A stretch of 64,000 bases of DNA, taken from assembly GCF_036075115.1 (NCBI RefSeq), contig NZ_CP107958.1:2790001-2854000 (forward strand), in the 5' to 3' direction. Positions within the stretch are counted from its first letter, which is position 1; each line of letters opens with the position of its first letter. Below are positions 34,229 through 42,656 of the stretch, piece by piece. The translations under genes were made by a program, and so were the position numbers. The notes under the pieces are model-generated. The model worked only from the letters and a program-made list of their open reading frames with translations, was not told the origin of the DNA and made no database searches. This stretch comes from Streptomyces sp. NBC_00377. GTDB taxonomy: Bacteria; Actinomycetota; Actinomycetes; Streptomycetales; Streptomycetaceae.

Positions 34229-34579
34229 TCAGTTGTCGCGCTTCTCCTTGATCTTCGCGGCCTTGCCGCGCAGCTCACGGAGGTAGTAGAGCTTGGCGCG
34301 ACGCACGTCACCGCGGGTGACGAGCTCGATCTTCTCGACGATCGGGGTGTGCACCGGGAACGTGCGCTCGACGCCGACGGAGAAGGAGACCTTGCGGACC
34401 GTGAAGGTCTCGCGGACACCGGCGCCCTGGCGGCGGATGACTACGCCCTTGAACTGCTGCACACGGGAGCGGTTGCCCTCGATGACGCGGACGTGGACGT
34501 TGACGGTGTCACCCGGGCGGAAGGCCGGGAGGTCGGTGCGCAGCGACGCGGCGTCGACGGAGTCGAGCAGGTGAGACAT
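34229..34579 (-). CDS. rplS: 50S ribosomal protein L19
   Basis: This 116-residue protein of the large subunit lies at the interface with 30S. It aligns along its whole length: [56 protein letters not shown], and [21 protein letters not shown] at 34579 ([14 protein letters not shown]) is the family start; the frame stays open upstream but without support. It lies between trmD and the sip genes, an arrangement typical of Streptomyces. Confidence 0.97.
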   Translation of the reverse strand: MSHLLDSVDAASLRTDLPAFRPGDTVNVHVRVIEGNRSRVQQFKGVVIRRQGAGVRETFTVRKVSFSVGVERTFPVHTPIVEKIELVTRGDVRRAKLYYLRELRGKAAKIKEKRDN

Positions 34580-34673
34580 TTCGTCTGCTTTCTTCGCTGA
34601 TGCCACAGGTCATCAACGGAACTAGAAGTTCGGGGATTGAGTGCCGTGTGCCCGTCGAGGCGGGCGTCGTGTC

Positions 34674-34688
34674 CCCCTGCGGCAGGGG
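34674..34688 (-). terminator. Small hairpin between trmD and rplS
   Basis: CCCCTG and CAGGGG flank a three-base loop, 30 bases after the trmD stop. It is short; partial termination or an rplS leader structure are both possible. Confidence 0.4.
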
Positions 34689-34716
34689 CGCACACCGGAC
34701 GGCGCACAACAGCGAC

Positions 34717-35550
34717 CTATTCTTCCACGCCCTCGGTCCTGCGCCAAAATCGACCGAACGGAGCACCCTCCGGGTCGGGCGTCCAGCCCAGGATGGAGAG
34801 CATCTCGCGGTCCTTCTTGTCGAAGGTCTTCGGTGCGCAGCGCTCGATCAGGTCGGGCCGGTTGGCCGTCGTGCGCCGCAGGGCTTCGTCGCGGCGCCAC
34901 CGGGCGATCCTGCCGTGGTGGCCGCTGAGCAGCACTTCGGGGATCTCCCGGCCGCGCCAGGCGGGGGGCTTGGTGTAGACGGGGCCCTCAAGGAGGCTGG
35001 CCATGGCGCCGGGGGCGAAGGAGTCGTCGCGATGGGACTCGGCGTTGCCGAGCACACCGGGCAGCAGTCGCGCCACGGCCTCCGTGACGACCAGGACGGC
35101 TGCCTCGCCGCCGGCCAGCACATAGTCGCCGATGGAGACCTCGTAGACCGGGATCCGGGTGGCGTACTCGTCGACGACCCGCCGGTCGATGCCCTCGTAG
35201 CGGGCCGGGGTGAAGATCAGCCAGGGGCGCTCGGAGAGCTCGACCGCCAGTTCCTGGGTGAAGGGCCGGCCGCTGGGGGTCGGGACGACGATCGCGGGGG
35301 CGTGCGAGCCCGTCTCGTAGCCGTCGGCGAGGACCGAGTCGAGGGCGTCGCCCCAGGGGTCGGTCTTCATGACCATGCCGGGTCCGCCGCCGTAGGGGGT
35401 GTCGTCGACCTTGTTGTGCCGGTCGTACGTCCACTCCCGCAGGTCGTGCACATGGACGTCGAGCTGTCCACGCGCGCGTGCCTTGCCGACCAGGGAGACG
35501 TTCAGCGGGTCGAGGTACTCGGGGAAGATCGTGACGACGTCGAGGCGCAT
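34717..35550 (-). CDS. trmD: tRNA (guanine-N1)-methyltransferase
   Basis: This 277-residue SPOUT-class enzyme methylates G37 of tRNAs reading CNN codons. The trefoil-knot SAM site is visible in LIFTPARYEGIDRRVVDEY and EVSIGDYVLAGGEAAVLV, and the N-terminus [16 protein letters not shown] is standard. Asp in VDDTPYGGGPGMVMK is the catalytic region. ATG at 35550 overlaps the TAA of rimM by one base (TAATG). The order rpsP-khpA-rimM-trmD-rplS is widely conserved. Confidence 0.97.
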   Translation of the reverse strand: MRLDVVTIFPEYLDPLNVSLVGKARARGQLDVHVHDLREWTYDRHNKVDDTPYGGGPGMVMKTDPWGDALDSVLADGYETGSHAPAIVVPTPSGRPFTQELAVELSERPWLIFTPARYEGIDRRVVDEYATRIPVYEVSIGDYVLAGGEAAVLVVTEAVARLLPGVLGNAESHRDDSFAPGAMASLLEGPVYTKPPAWRGREIPEVLLSGHHGRIARWRRDEALRRTTANRPDLIERCAPKTFDKKDREMLSILGWTPDPEGAPFGRFWRRTEGVEE

Positions 35551-36146
35551 TACGGGCGGTCCCCGTCCGCGCCCGCGTCGGCCTCCGCGTCGGCCTCCGC
35601 GTCGGCGTCGGCGTCCCGGGAGGAGGCGATCTCCGCGCGGTCGTCGATCAGACCCGGCGGCGGGTCGATGACGGCCCGCTGCTCCTCGAGGTCGATCTCG
35701 ACGACGATCGACTCGACGAAGGGAATCATCACCTCGCTGCCGTCGGGCCGCTCGACGATGAAGAGGTCCTGGGAGGGCAGGTGCGAGATCTCGGTGATCC
35801 GGCCGACCTCGAGGCCGTCCTTGGTGACCACGTCCAGGTCCATCAGCTGGTGGTCGTAGTACTCGTCGTCCTCCTCGGGCAGCTCCGTGGGGTCGACCTC
35901 GGCGATCAGGAGGGTGTTGCGCAGTGCTTCGGCGGCGGTGCGGTCGCGCACGCCCTCGAAGCGCAGAAGGAGACGGCCGCTGTGGACGCGGCCGGTCTCG
36001 ATGGTCAGCGGGCCGGTCGAGGCCGGGTCCGTGGCCAGGACGGCGCCGGGCCCGAGCCGCAGCTCCGGCTCGTCGGTGCGTACCTCGACGGTGACCTCGC
36101 CCTTGATGCCGTGGGCGCGGCCGATCCGCGCGACTACGAGCTGCAC
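35550..36146 (-). CDS. rimM: Ribosome maturation factor RimM
   Basis: The 198-residue protein assists maturation of the 30S head near S19. The N-terminal RimM domain ([24 protein letters not shown], split at about residue 20) is followed by the PRC-barrel ([51 protein letters not shown]). The last 28 residues are an acidic Asp/Ala repeat tail ([19 protein letters not shown]) typical of high-GC actinomycetes. ATG at 36146. Coupled to trmD by a one-base overlap. Confidence 0.96.
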   Translation of the reverse strand: MQLVVARIGRAHGIKGEVTVEVRTDEPELRLGPGAVLATDPASTGPLTIETGRVHSGRLLLRFEGVRDRTAAEALRNTLLIAEVDPTELPEEDDEYYDHQLMDLDVVTKDGLEVGRITEISHLPSQDLFIVERPDGSEVMIPFVESIVVEIDLEEQRAVIDPPPGLIDDRAEIASSRDADADAEADAEADAGADGDRP

Positions 36147-36196
36147 TTCTGAAGTTCTCCTGTCGTACCTGTCGTCACGACTGCCGTAACGACTAC

Positions 36197-36230
36197 GGGC
36201 CGGGGACGGCCCAGTGGCCCTCCCCGGCCC
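36197..36230 (-). terminator. Hairpin between khpA and rimM
   Basis: GGGCCGGGGA (36197-36206) and TCCCCGGCCC (36221-36230) form a perfect ten-base stem, with a smaller GGC/GCC stem inside the loop. It lies 22 bases after the khpA stop and may lower expression of rimM-trmD relative to rpsP. Confidence 0.7.
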
Positions 36231-36251
36231 GAGCCGGTGCTGCGAAACGCG

Positions 36252-36491
36252 TCAGCGGACGTGATCCACGTCGACGAGGTCGACCCGGACGCCACGGCCG
36301 CCGATGGCGCCCACGACGGTGCGCAGAGCGCGCGCGGTGCGGCCGTTGCGACCGATCACCTTGCCGAGGTCGTCCGGGTGGACCCGGACCTCGAGCACGC
36401 GCCCGCGGCGCAGGTCGCGCGAGGCGACCTGCACATCGTCGGGGTTGTCGACGATGCCCTTCACGAGGTGCTCAAGCGCCTCTTCGAGCAT
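36252..36491 (-). CDS. khpA: KH-domain RNA-binding protein KhpA
   Basis: The 79-residue single KH domain includes the RNA-binding loop VIGRNGRTARALRTVV, where the GxxG is GRNG. KhpA works with KhpB/Jag in RNA regulation and envelope growth in Firmicutes; the actinobacterial role is less known. ATG at 36491 follows the rpsP stop by five bases. The location between rpsP and rimM is characteristic. Confidence 0.94.
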   Translation of the reverse strand: MLEEALEHLVKGIVDNPDDVQVASRDLRRGRVLEVRVHPDDLGKVIGRNGRTARALRTVVGAIGGRGVRVDLVDVDHVR

Positions 36492-36496
36492 GCTGC

Positions 36497-36925
36497 TCAG
36501 GCCTCGGTCGACTCAGCCGCAGAGGACTCGGCGGCAGCCTCGTCCTTCTTCTCGGCCTTCTTCTTCTGGGTGATGGCCTCACCCTTGCCCGAGTCGTCGC
36601 CGCCGAGGGCCTCGAACGACGGGCGAGCCTTCTTCGGCTCGGCGACGAGCAGCGGCGCCGGGGCGGGCTCGCCCTTGAACTTCTGCCAGTCGCCGGTCTT
36701 CTTCAGGATGGCGAGCACCGGCTCGGTCGGCTGCGCGCCGACACCCAGCCAGTACGCCACGCGGTCGGCGTCGACCTCGATGATCGACGGGTGGTACGTC
36801 GGCTGGTACTTGCCGATCTCCTCGATCGCACGACCGTCACGACGGGTGCGGGAGTCGGCGACGACGATGCGGTAGTGAGGCGCGCGGATCTTGCCCAGAC
36901 GCTTCAGCTTGATCTTGACTGCCAC
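36497..36925 (-). CDS. rpsP: 30S ribosomal protein S16
   Basis: The 142-residue protein has an S16 core at residues 1-80: [59 protein letters not shown]. The other 60 residues are an extended Lys/Glu/Ala tail ([19 protein letters not shown]), common in Streptomyces. GTG at 36925 with AGGAG about 12 bases upstream. It is the first gene of the rpsP-khpA-rimM-trmD group; the 372-base region upstream should hold the promoter. Confidence 0.97.
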   Translation of the reverse strand: MAVKIKLKRLGKIRAPHYRIVVADSRTRRDGRAIEEIGKYQPTYHPSIIEVDADRVAYWLGVGAQPTEPVLAILKKTGDWQKFKGEPAPAPLLVAEPKKARPSFEALGGDDSGKGEAITQKKKAEKKDEAAAESSAAESTEA

Positions 36926-37297
36926 GGAAGTGGTGTCTCCTGGTCTTGACGTGGTTGGGCACGGCGAGATGGCCGCGTGGGGTTGCGGTACCCGAGTGCC
37001 CGATGGACGCGTCAGCCGGAGGAGAGAGGGGTCCTGTGCGACTGTCGAGTACAGCTAGCCATTGTGCCACACCCTGCGGGTCGTCCTCGGCCGCGGGGTC
37101 GGCGCTCGCACGGGCATGCTTCGGCGGCACCCGGCGTCGTCACGGTGCACGCACGCCGGGTGCGCGGTCCGGCGCCGCGGGGTGCCGGCCGCGCCCGCCC
37201 GTACCGCCGGGGAGGCACGGCCGCCGCGGTGTACGGACACCGCGCGCCCTCACTGTCGACCGGCAGCCACGAGATGCCGGTGCTGGGCCGTCGGATG
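36926..37297 (-). promoter_or_regulatory. 372-base gene-free region upstream of rpsP
   Basis: On the minus strand the least GC-rich segment reads GTGTGGCACAATGGCTAGCT (about 37072-37053). CACAAT in it could be a -10 box, which would give an rpsP leader of about 130 bases. I see no convincing -35 and no riboswitch. The rest, next to the HExxH protein gene, is very GC-rich with several weak inverted repeats and no coding support. Confidence 0.45.
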
Positions 37298-37894
37298 TTA
37301 CGCCGCGCCGACGATCTCCGGGATCCGGAACGGCTTGCCGCAGCCCCCGCACACGATCGGCGCCTGGGCCAGGACCGACGGAACGACGCGCACGTTGCGC
37401 CCGCAGTCGCACACGGCCTTGACCCGGACGCCGCCGCCCGAGGAGCCGTGCCGGGCCGCGGGACCGCGGAAGGTACGGCTGGTGTCGGCGGAGGTGGCCG
37501 CCAGGTGAGCCTTGAGGGCCCGCTGGAGGCGCTCGATCGTCGGACGGTAGCGGCGCTTGGCCTCGGGGTTGAGCGTGACCAGGGAGAAACCGCTGCTGGG
37601 GTGAGGTTCCTCGGGGTGGTCCAGACCAAGCTCCTCGGCGATCGCGAGGAATCTGCGGTTGTGGTAGCGGCCGGCGCGGGAGGTGTCGCGCACGCCGCGG
37701 GCGGCGGCGATGCCATGGACTGCCTCGTGAAGCAGTCGCTCGAAGGAGAGCTCGTGACCGCAGGCGGACGACGACTCCCCGATCAGGGACTCTGGCGCGG
37801 CAAGATCCGGCAGCTCGGGGTGGTACCGCTGAATGTCGGCCCACGCCTCTGCCAGCTCTGCGGCGAGAACAGGTGGTGTCTGTGTCGTGCTCAC
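37298..37894 (-). CDS. Predicted HExxH metalloprotease-like protein with C-terminal zinc ribbon
   Basis: The 198-residue protein contains His56-Glu57-x-x-His60 (LLHEAVHGIAAARG) in the first half and a Cys4-type ribbon at the C-terminus (CDCGRNVRVVP and CGGCGKPFRIP). The layout recalls SprT-like metalloproteases, in which an HExxH helix is followed by a zinc ribbon, although the segment after HExxH (AGRYHNRRFLAIAEELGL) differs from classical SprT. There is no signal peptide, so it should act inside the cell on proteins or on DNA-protein crosslinks; this is inference. GTG at 37894. It is on the rpsP strand but 372 bases away, so probably separately transcribed. Confidence 0.7.
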   Translation of the reverse strand: MSTTQTPPVLAAELAEAWADIQRYHPELPDLAAPESLIGESSSACGHELSFERLLHEAVHGIAAARGVRDTSRAGRYHNRRFLAIAEELGLDHPEEPHPSSGFSLVTLNPEAKRRYRPTIERLQRALKAHLAATSADTSRTFRGPAARHGSSGGGVRVKAVCDCGRNVRVVPSVLAQAPIVCGGCGKPFRIPEIVGAA

Positions 37895-38176
37895 GTAATG
37901 ACAACGAGCGGAGGTGCCCCTGTGTTCCTATTCCGGGCCATCCCAAATAATTTGCACGTACCCGTCAGTTGCCGCTGATGCGTCCGGACGAGGGCGGGTG
38001 CGCTGATCTGCGGAGAAGCCTCACAGCTCCTACCAAGCTGGTGCGTAGGCCCCGTACGTCCACCCGTCTCCCGCCCTCTTGCCCGGCGCGTAGAAGCGGT
38101 CTGCGCGCCGGGGCGGGGGTGTTCCGCGGGGGCGCAAGGGGCGTTTCGGCCGCTTGCACGAGCGGAGTGCGCCGCC

Positions 38177-39592
38177 TCAGTAAGCGCGCGCGACGATCGC
38201 GACGTTACCGGGAGCGTCCCCGTCGTCCGGCACCGACCCGTCCTCCGCGAGCAGACACCGTACGGTCAGCGAGTGCTCGGCCAGCCCGGCCTCGCCCTCT
38301 TCGCCGAGGATCGCCCAGGGGACGCGCGCCCAGCCGCCGGCGACGGCCGCCTCGACCGCCTCGGGAATCGTCGAGACGTCCGTCGTACGGGACTCGCGGC
38401 GCTCGCGGGACTGCTCCAGCAGCAGCGCCTGGTCCTCCTCGAGGAGGGCGGGCAGCAGACCCGCGAGTGCGTCGATCGCCACCGGCTCCTTGCCTCCCGG
38501 GATCCGGCGGACCAGCATCGCCGTGCCGTTCTCCAGGTCACGGGGCCCGATCTCCACGCGGACGGGCACGCCCTTGAGCTCCCAGTCGACCGCGCGCCGC
38601 CCGAAGGGGACGTCGGTGCGGTCGTCCACGCGGACGCGGAGCCCCGCCGCCTTCAGCCGGCCGGCCAGCTCGTGCACCTTGGCCAGAACCGGCTCCTCGC
38701 CCTTGATCGCCAGGACGACGACCTGCACCTGCGCCAACCGCGGCGGCACCCGCAGCCCGTCGTCGTCGCCGTGCGTCATCACCAGGGCGCCGATCATGCG
38801 GGTGGTCGAACCCCAGGAGGTCTGCCAGACCAGTTCCTGGGTGCCCTCCTTCGACAGGTACCGGGTGTTGAAGGCCTTGGCGAAGTTCTGGCCGAGCTCA
38901 TGGCTGGTGACCATCTGGAGGGCCTTGCCGTCGCCCATCATGCTTTCGAGGGTCAGGGTGTTGACGGCGCCCGCGAAGCGCTCCTTGACCGTCTTGCGGC
39001 CGGCGACGAAGTCGATCGCGAGGACGTTGCGCAGGAAGTCTCCGTAGACCTCGCGCTGGATGCGCGCGGCGAAGTCGCGGGCCTCCTCGTACGTGGCGTG
39101 CGCGGTGTGCCCCTCCTGCCACAGGAACTCGGACGTCCGCAGGAACAGGCGGGGCCGCAGTTCCCAACGGACGACGTTGGCCCACTGGTTGATGAGCAGG
39201 GGCAGGTCGCGGTAGCTCTGCACCCACTTGGAGAAGTACTCGTTGATGATGGTCTCGGAGGTCGGCCGGACGACCGCCGGCTCCTCCAGCTCCTTGCCGC
39301 CCCCGTGGGTCACCACGGCCAACTCGGGCGCGAAGCCCTCGACATGATCCGCCTCACGCGCGAGGTAGGACTGCGGGATCAGCAGCGGGAAGTACGCGTT
39401 CTCGGTGCCCGTCTCCTTGATGCGGGCGTCCATCTCCGCCTGCATCCGCTCCCACAGCCCGTAGCCGTACGGTCGGATCACCATGGTGCCGCGCACCGGC
39501 CCGTTGTCGGCCAGTTCCGCCTTGCTGATCAGATCCTGGTACCAGCGCGGGAAGTCGTCAGCCCGCGGGGTGAGAACGGGAGCCTTTGCCAT
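38177..39592 (-). CDS. proS: Prolyl-tRNA synthetase, archaeal/eukaryal-like type
   Basis: This 471-residue class II synthetase charges tRNA-Pro. It shows motif 2 (QWANVVRWELRPRLFLRTSEFLWQEGHTAH region) and motif 3 (RMIGALVMTHGDDDGLRVPP). The protein lacks the large editing insertion of bacterial ProRS, and its C-terminus ends in VARAY; a terminal Tyr is a hallmark of the ProS type 3 group. ATG at 39592. It is divergent from the methyltransferase gene. Many actinomycetes carry a second, bacterial-type ProRS elsewhere; whether this genome does cannot be seen here. Confidence 0.93.
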   Translation of the reverse strand: MAKAPVLTPRADDFPRWYQDLISKAELADNGPVRGTMVIRPYGYGLWERMQAEMDARIKETGTENAYFPLLIPQSYLAREADHVEGFAPELAVVTHGGGKELEEPAVVRPTSETIINEYFSKWVQSYRDLPLLINQWANVVRWELRPRLFLRTSEFLWQEGHTAHATYEEARDFAARIQREVYGDFLRNVLAIDFVAGRKTVKERFAGAVNTLTLESMMGDGKALQMVTSHELGQNFAKAFNTRYLSKEGTQELVWQTSWGSTTRMIGALVMTHGDDDGLRVPPRLAQVQVVVLAIKGEEPVLAKVHELAGRLKAAGLRVRVDDRTDVPFGRRAVDWELKGVPVRVEIGPRDLENGTAMLVRRIPGGKEPVAIDALAGLLPALLEEDQALLLEQSRERRESRTTDVSTIPEAVEAAVAGGWARVPWAILGEEGEAGLAEHSLTVRCLLAEDGSVPDDGDAPGNVAIVARAY

Positions 39593-39791
39593 GGCGCGAT
39601 CGTACGGCTCCAGGTTGCCGGAATGTGAATTCTCGCCACAGTCCCGCCCGGCGCACAAGCGGGGGCCCGAGACCCCTGGACGCGGTCGCGTACGGGGAGT
39701 TACCTGGCATACGGGGGAAGTGCGAGCGCACTGCACGGGGGCCACCTGATCGGTCACCACGGCAACTCTCGGCGGAATGGGGCGCTTATCC

Positions 39792-40667
39792 ATGACACCT
39801 ACGCTCGTGCGGCAGCACCTGCCACTCGCGGGGCCCACGCCCCGCGCGGACCCGGGTGCACGCGCGCGTGACTGGTCGGAGATCCAGGAGCGGATGCTGG
39901 TCCCGCTCTACGAGGCCGTCTACGAGCGACTCGACGTAGGACCCGGCACCCGGCTCCTCGGCCTCGGCTGCGGCTCCGGCCTGGCCCTGCTGATGGCGGC
40001 CTCCAGAGGCGCGGCGGCCCTCACCGGTGTCGAGCCCGCCTCCCCCGAACGGCTGGCCCTCGCGCGCGAGCGGCTGTCCGGGAGGGAGCCCGGGGAACGG
40101 GCCGCGGGCGGGCGCCGGAACGGCGTCCACCTCACCGACCGGTCGCCCAGGTCCGTGGCCGGCCCGAACCCGTCCGCGTACAACCTGGTGACGGCCTTCG
40201 AGCCGATCGGGTGCCTCGCGGGCGACGCCGACGGGCTCGCCCGTCTGCTCGCGGCAGGCGTCCCGCTGGCCGAGCGCGGGGCGCCGGTGGTGCTCGTCGG
40301 CTGGGGTCCGCCGGAACGCTGTGCCACGTCCACGGTGCTGCGCGTCGGGGCCAAGCTGGCCGATCCGCTGCGCGGCGGTGCGGTCCGGCTGCGCCCGGCG
40401 CTGCGCGACGACCTGGAGGAGGTCGCCGGGCGGGCCGGCCTGAGGCCGGACGGATCGGGGCGGGTGGCCTGCCCCTTCGGGTACGCCGACGTGGAGAGCG
40501 CCCTCAAGGGCCTGCTGTCCACCGGCCTCTTCGACGCGGCGGTCGCGGCGACGGACCAGGAGCAGGTCGACAAGGAAGTGACCGAGGCGCTGCATCCGTA
40601 CCGGCGCGCGGACGGCACGGTGTGGATGCCGAACGTGTTCCGGTACCTGATCGCCCGGACTCCCTGA
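39792..40667 (+). CDS. SAM-dependent methyltransferase-like protein
   Basis: The 291-residue class I methyltransferase fold has the SAM-binding glycine loop RLLGLGCGSGLALLMA and the acidic residue at the end of strand 2 (LTGVEPASPE). After it the conserved DxF/Y strand is weak (YNLVTAFEPIG). The ATG at 39792 gives MTPTLVRQ; an ATG five codons upstream (39777) is also possible. It is alone between proS (divergent) and ffh (convergent). Substrate unknown, and the weak later motifs leave real catalysis unproven. Confidence 0.75.
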   Translation: MTPTLVRQHLPLAGPTPRADPGARARDWSEIQERMLVPLYEAVYERLDVGPGTRLLGLGCGSGLALLMAASRGAAALTGVEPASPERLALARERLSGREPGERAAGGRRNGVHLTDRSPRSVAGPNPSAYNLVTAFEPIGCLAGDADGLARLLAAGVPLAERGAPVVLVGWGPPERCATSTVLRVGAKLADPLRGGAVRLRPALRDDLEEVAGRAGLRPDGSGRVACPFGYADVESALKGLLSTGLFDAAVAATDQEQVDKEVTEALHPYRRADGTVWMPNVFRYLIARTP

Positions 40668-40983
40668 GGCAGCCACGGCCCCCGGAGACCGTAGCGCCGA
40701 GCCTGCCCGCCGCACCGCACGCGTTCCCGTTCGCCCCCAGCCCGCCTTCGACCGGCTCCGGCGGGCTTCGGCGGTCGCGTGACGCCCCCGATCCGGTGGG
40801 CGTCGGCCTCCCCCGCCGCGCTCCGCGACGATCTCCGTGTCCCGTGGCCCGTGGCCGACGGCCACGGCGTGTCCGCCGCGAACGCGGCGTGGGGCGCCCC
40901 TCCGTGGCAGGAGGGGCGCCCCACGCGACGCGGATGTGCTGACGGGTCCCGGGGCCGAGCCCCGAGCCCCCGTGCGGCTGCTG
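40668..40983. other. 316-base gap between convergent methyltransferase and ffh genes
   Basis: Apart from the strong hairpin at 40887-40926 I see only GC-rich sequence without coding support. Shorter imperfect inverted repeats (for example CCGTGGCCCGTGGCCGACGG at about 40842-40861) may add to transcription stop. Confidence 0.6.
40887..40926. terminator. Strong bidirectional hairpin terminator
   Basis: Perfect 16-base arms GCGTGGGGCGCCCCTC (40887-40902) and its complement (40911-40926) enclose an eight-base loop. It lies 58 bases after the ffh stop on the minus strand and can also stop transcription from the methyltransferase gene. Confidence 0.88.
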
Positions 40984-42534
40984 TCAGCCCATGAACTTCT
41001 TGAACTCGTCCGGCAGTTCGAAGTCCTGAGCGCCCTGCTCCGGAAGCCCGAGCGCATTGCCGCCCTGGGCCTGGGCCTCGCGGCGCTGGGCCGCCTCCAG
41101 CTCCTGCTGCTTGCGCTTCATGGGGTTGCCCGAGCGCTGCTTGCCCTTGGCCTGCTTCGGCTGCTTCTTCTGCCGGCCGGCGCCGCCACCCATGCCCGGC
41201 ATCCCCGGCATACCGGGCATCCCGCCGCCCTGGGCCATCCGGGACATCATCTTGCGCGCCTCGAAGAACCGCTCGACCAGGCCCTTGACGGCGCTGACCT
41301 CGACGCCCGAACCCTTGGCGATACGGGCGCGGCGCGAGCCGTTGATGATCGTCGGGTCCTGGCGCTCACCCGGGGTCATCGACTTGATGATCGCGGCCGT
41401 GCGGTCGACGTCACGCTCGTCGAGATTGGCGATCTGGTCCTTGATCTGGCCCATGCCGGGCAGCATGCCGAGCAGCTTGGAAATGCTGCCCATCTTCCTG
41501 ACCTGCTCCATCTGGGCCAGGAAGTCGTCCAGGGTGAAGTCCTGGCCCTTCTTGGACGCCAGCTTGGAGGCCATTTTCTCGGCCTCTTCCTGACTGAACG
41601 TCTTCTCCGCCTGCTCGATCAGGGTGAGCAGGTCACCCATGTCGAGGATGCGGGAGGCCATCCGGTCGGGGTGGAACGCGTCGAACTCGTCCAGCTTCTC
41701 GCCGTTGGACGCGAACATGATCGGCTTGCCGGTCACCGAGGCGATCGACAGGGCGGCGCCACCGCGGGCGTCACCGTCGAGCTTGGACAGCACGACACCG
41801 TCGAAGCCGACGCCGTCGCGGAACGCCTCGGCGGTGTTGACGGCGTCCTGGCCGATCATCGCGTCGACGACGAAGAGGATCTCGTCGGGTGAGACGGCGT
41901 CGCGGATGTCCGCGGCCTGACGCATCAGCTCGGCGTCGATGCCGAGCCGGCCGGCGGTGTCCACGATCACGATGTCGTGGACCTTGGACTTCGCGAAGTC
42001 GATGGAGTCCTTGGCGACCTGGACCGGGTCGCCCACGCCGTTGCCGGGCTGCGGGGCGTACACGGCCACACCGGCGCGCTCGGCGACGACGCTGAGCTGG
42101 TTGACGGCGTTGGGGCGCTGGAGGTCGCAGGCGACGAGCAACGGCGAGTGGCCCTGCTCCTTCAGCCAGCGGCCGAGCTTGCCCGCGAGGGTGGTCTTAC
42201 CGGCACCCTGGAGACCGGCCAGCATGATCACGGTCGGCGGCTGCTTGGCGAAGCGCAGCCGCCGGGTCTCGCCGCCGAGGATCGTGACGAGTTCCTCGTT
42301 GACGATCTTCAGGACCTGCTGGGCGGGGTTCAGCGCCCTGGAGACGTCGGCGCCGAGGGCACGCTCCTTGACGTTCTTGATGAACGTGCGGACGACCGGC
42401 AGGGCGACGTCCGCCTCGAGGAGGGCGATGCGGATCTCGCGCGCCGTGGCGTCGATGTCCGCTTCGCTCAGGCGCCCCTTGCCGCGCAAGTTCTTGAAGG
42501 TCGCTGAAAGGCGATCGGAGAGAGTATCGAACAC
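40984..42534 (-). CDS. ffh: Signal recognition particle protein Ffh
   Basis: The 516-residue SRP54 GTPase binds 4.5S RNA and signal sequences and docks with FtsY. The NG domain has G1 GLQGAGKTT, G3 DTAGRLGID, and G4 TKLDGDARGG. The C-terminal M domain contains the methionine-rich groove and RNA-binding motif (NGSRRARIAKGSGVEVSAVKGL, MMSRMAQGGGMPGMPGMPGM, which spans several Met). A Lys/Gln-rich extension follows. GTG at 42534 gives the usual start VFDTLSDRLSATFKNLRGKG. It is the partner of ftsY at 50155-51360. Confidence 0.97.
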   Translation of the reverse strand: MFDTLSDRLSATFKNLRGKGRLSEADIDATAREIRIALLEADVALPVVRTFIKNVKERALGADVSRALNPAQQVLKIVNEELVTILGGETRRLRFAKQPPTVIMLAGLQGAGKTTLAGKLGRWLKEQGHSPLLVACDLQRPNAVNQLSVVAERAGVAVYAPQPGNGVGDPVQVAKDSIDFAKSKVHDIVIVDTAGRLGIDAELMRQAADIRDAVSPDEILFVVDAMIGQDAVNTAEAFRDGVGFDGVVLSKLDGDARGGAALSIASVTGKPIMFASNGEKLDEFDAFHPDRMASRILDMGDLLTLIEQAEKTFSQEEAEKMASKLASKKGQDFTLDDFLAQMEQVRKMGSISKLLGMLPGMGQIKDQIANLDERDVDRTAAIIKSMTPGERQDPTIINGSRRARIAKGSGVEVSAVKGLVERFFEARKMMSRMAQGGGMPGMPGMPGMGGGAGRQKKQPKQAKGKQRSGNPMKRKQQELEAAQRREAQAQGGNALGLPEQGAQDFELPDEFKKFMG

Positions 42535-42603
42535 GGCGGCGTCGGTCCTCGGAGTCGGGGGCAGTCTGAGCGTCTTCCAGGGTATCCGGCCGCGCAAGAC
42601 ATT

Positions 42604-42637
42604 CGTCCCCGCCTGCTGTATTCAGCGGACGGGGACG
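42604..42637 (-). terminator. Hairpin terminator after glnD
   Basis: Arms 42604-42618 (CGTCCCCGCCTGCTG) and 42623-42637 (CAGCGGACGGGGACG) pair at 14 of 15 positions in RNA, counting one G-U, around a four-base loop. It begins 20 bases after the glnD stop and ends the amtB-glnK-glnD transcript. Confidence 0.8.
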
Positions 42638-42656
42638 CGTGCCACGCGGCAATCGG

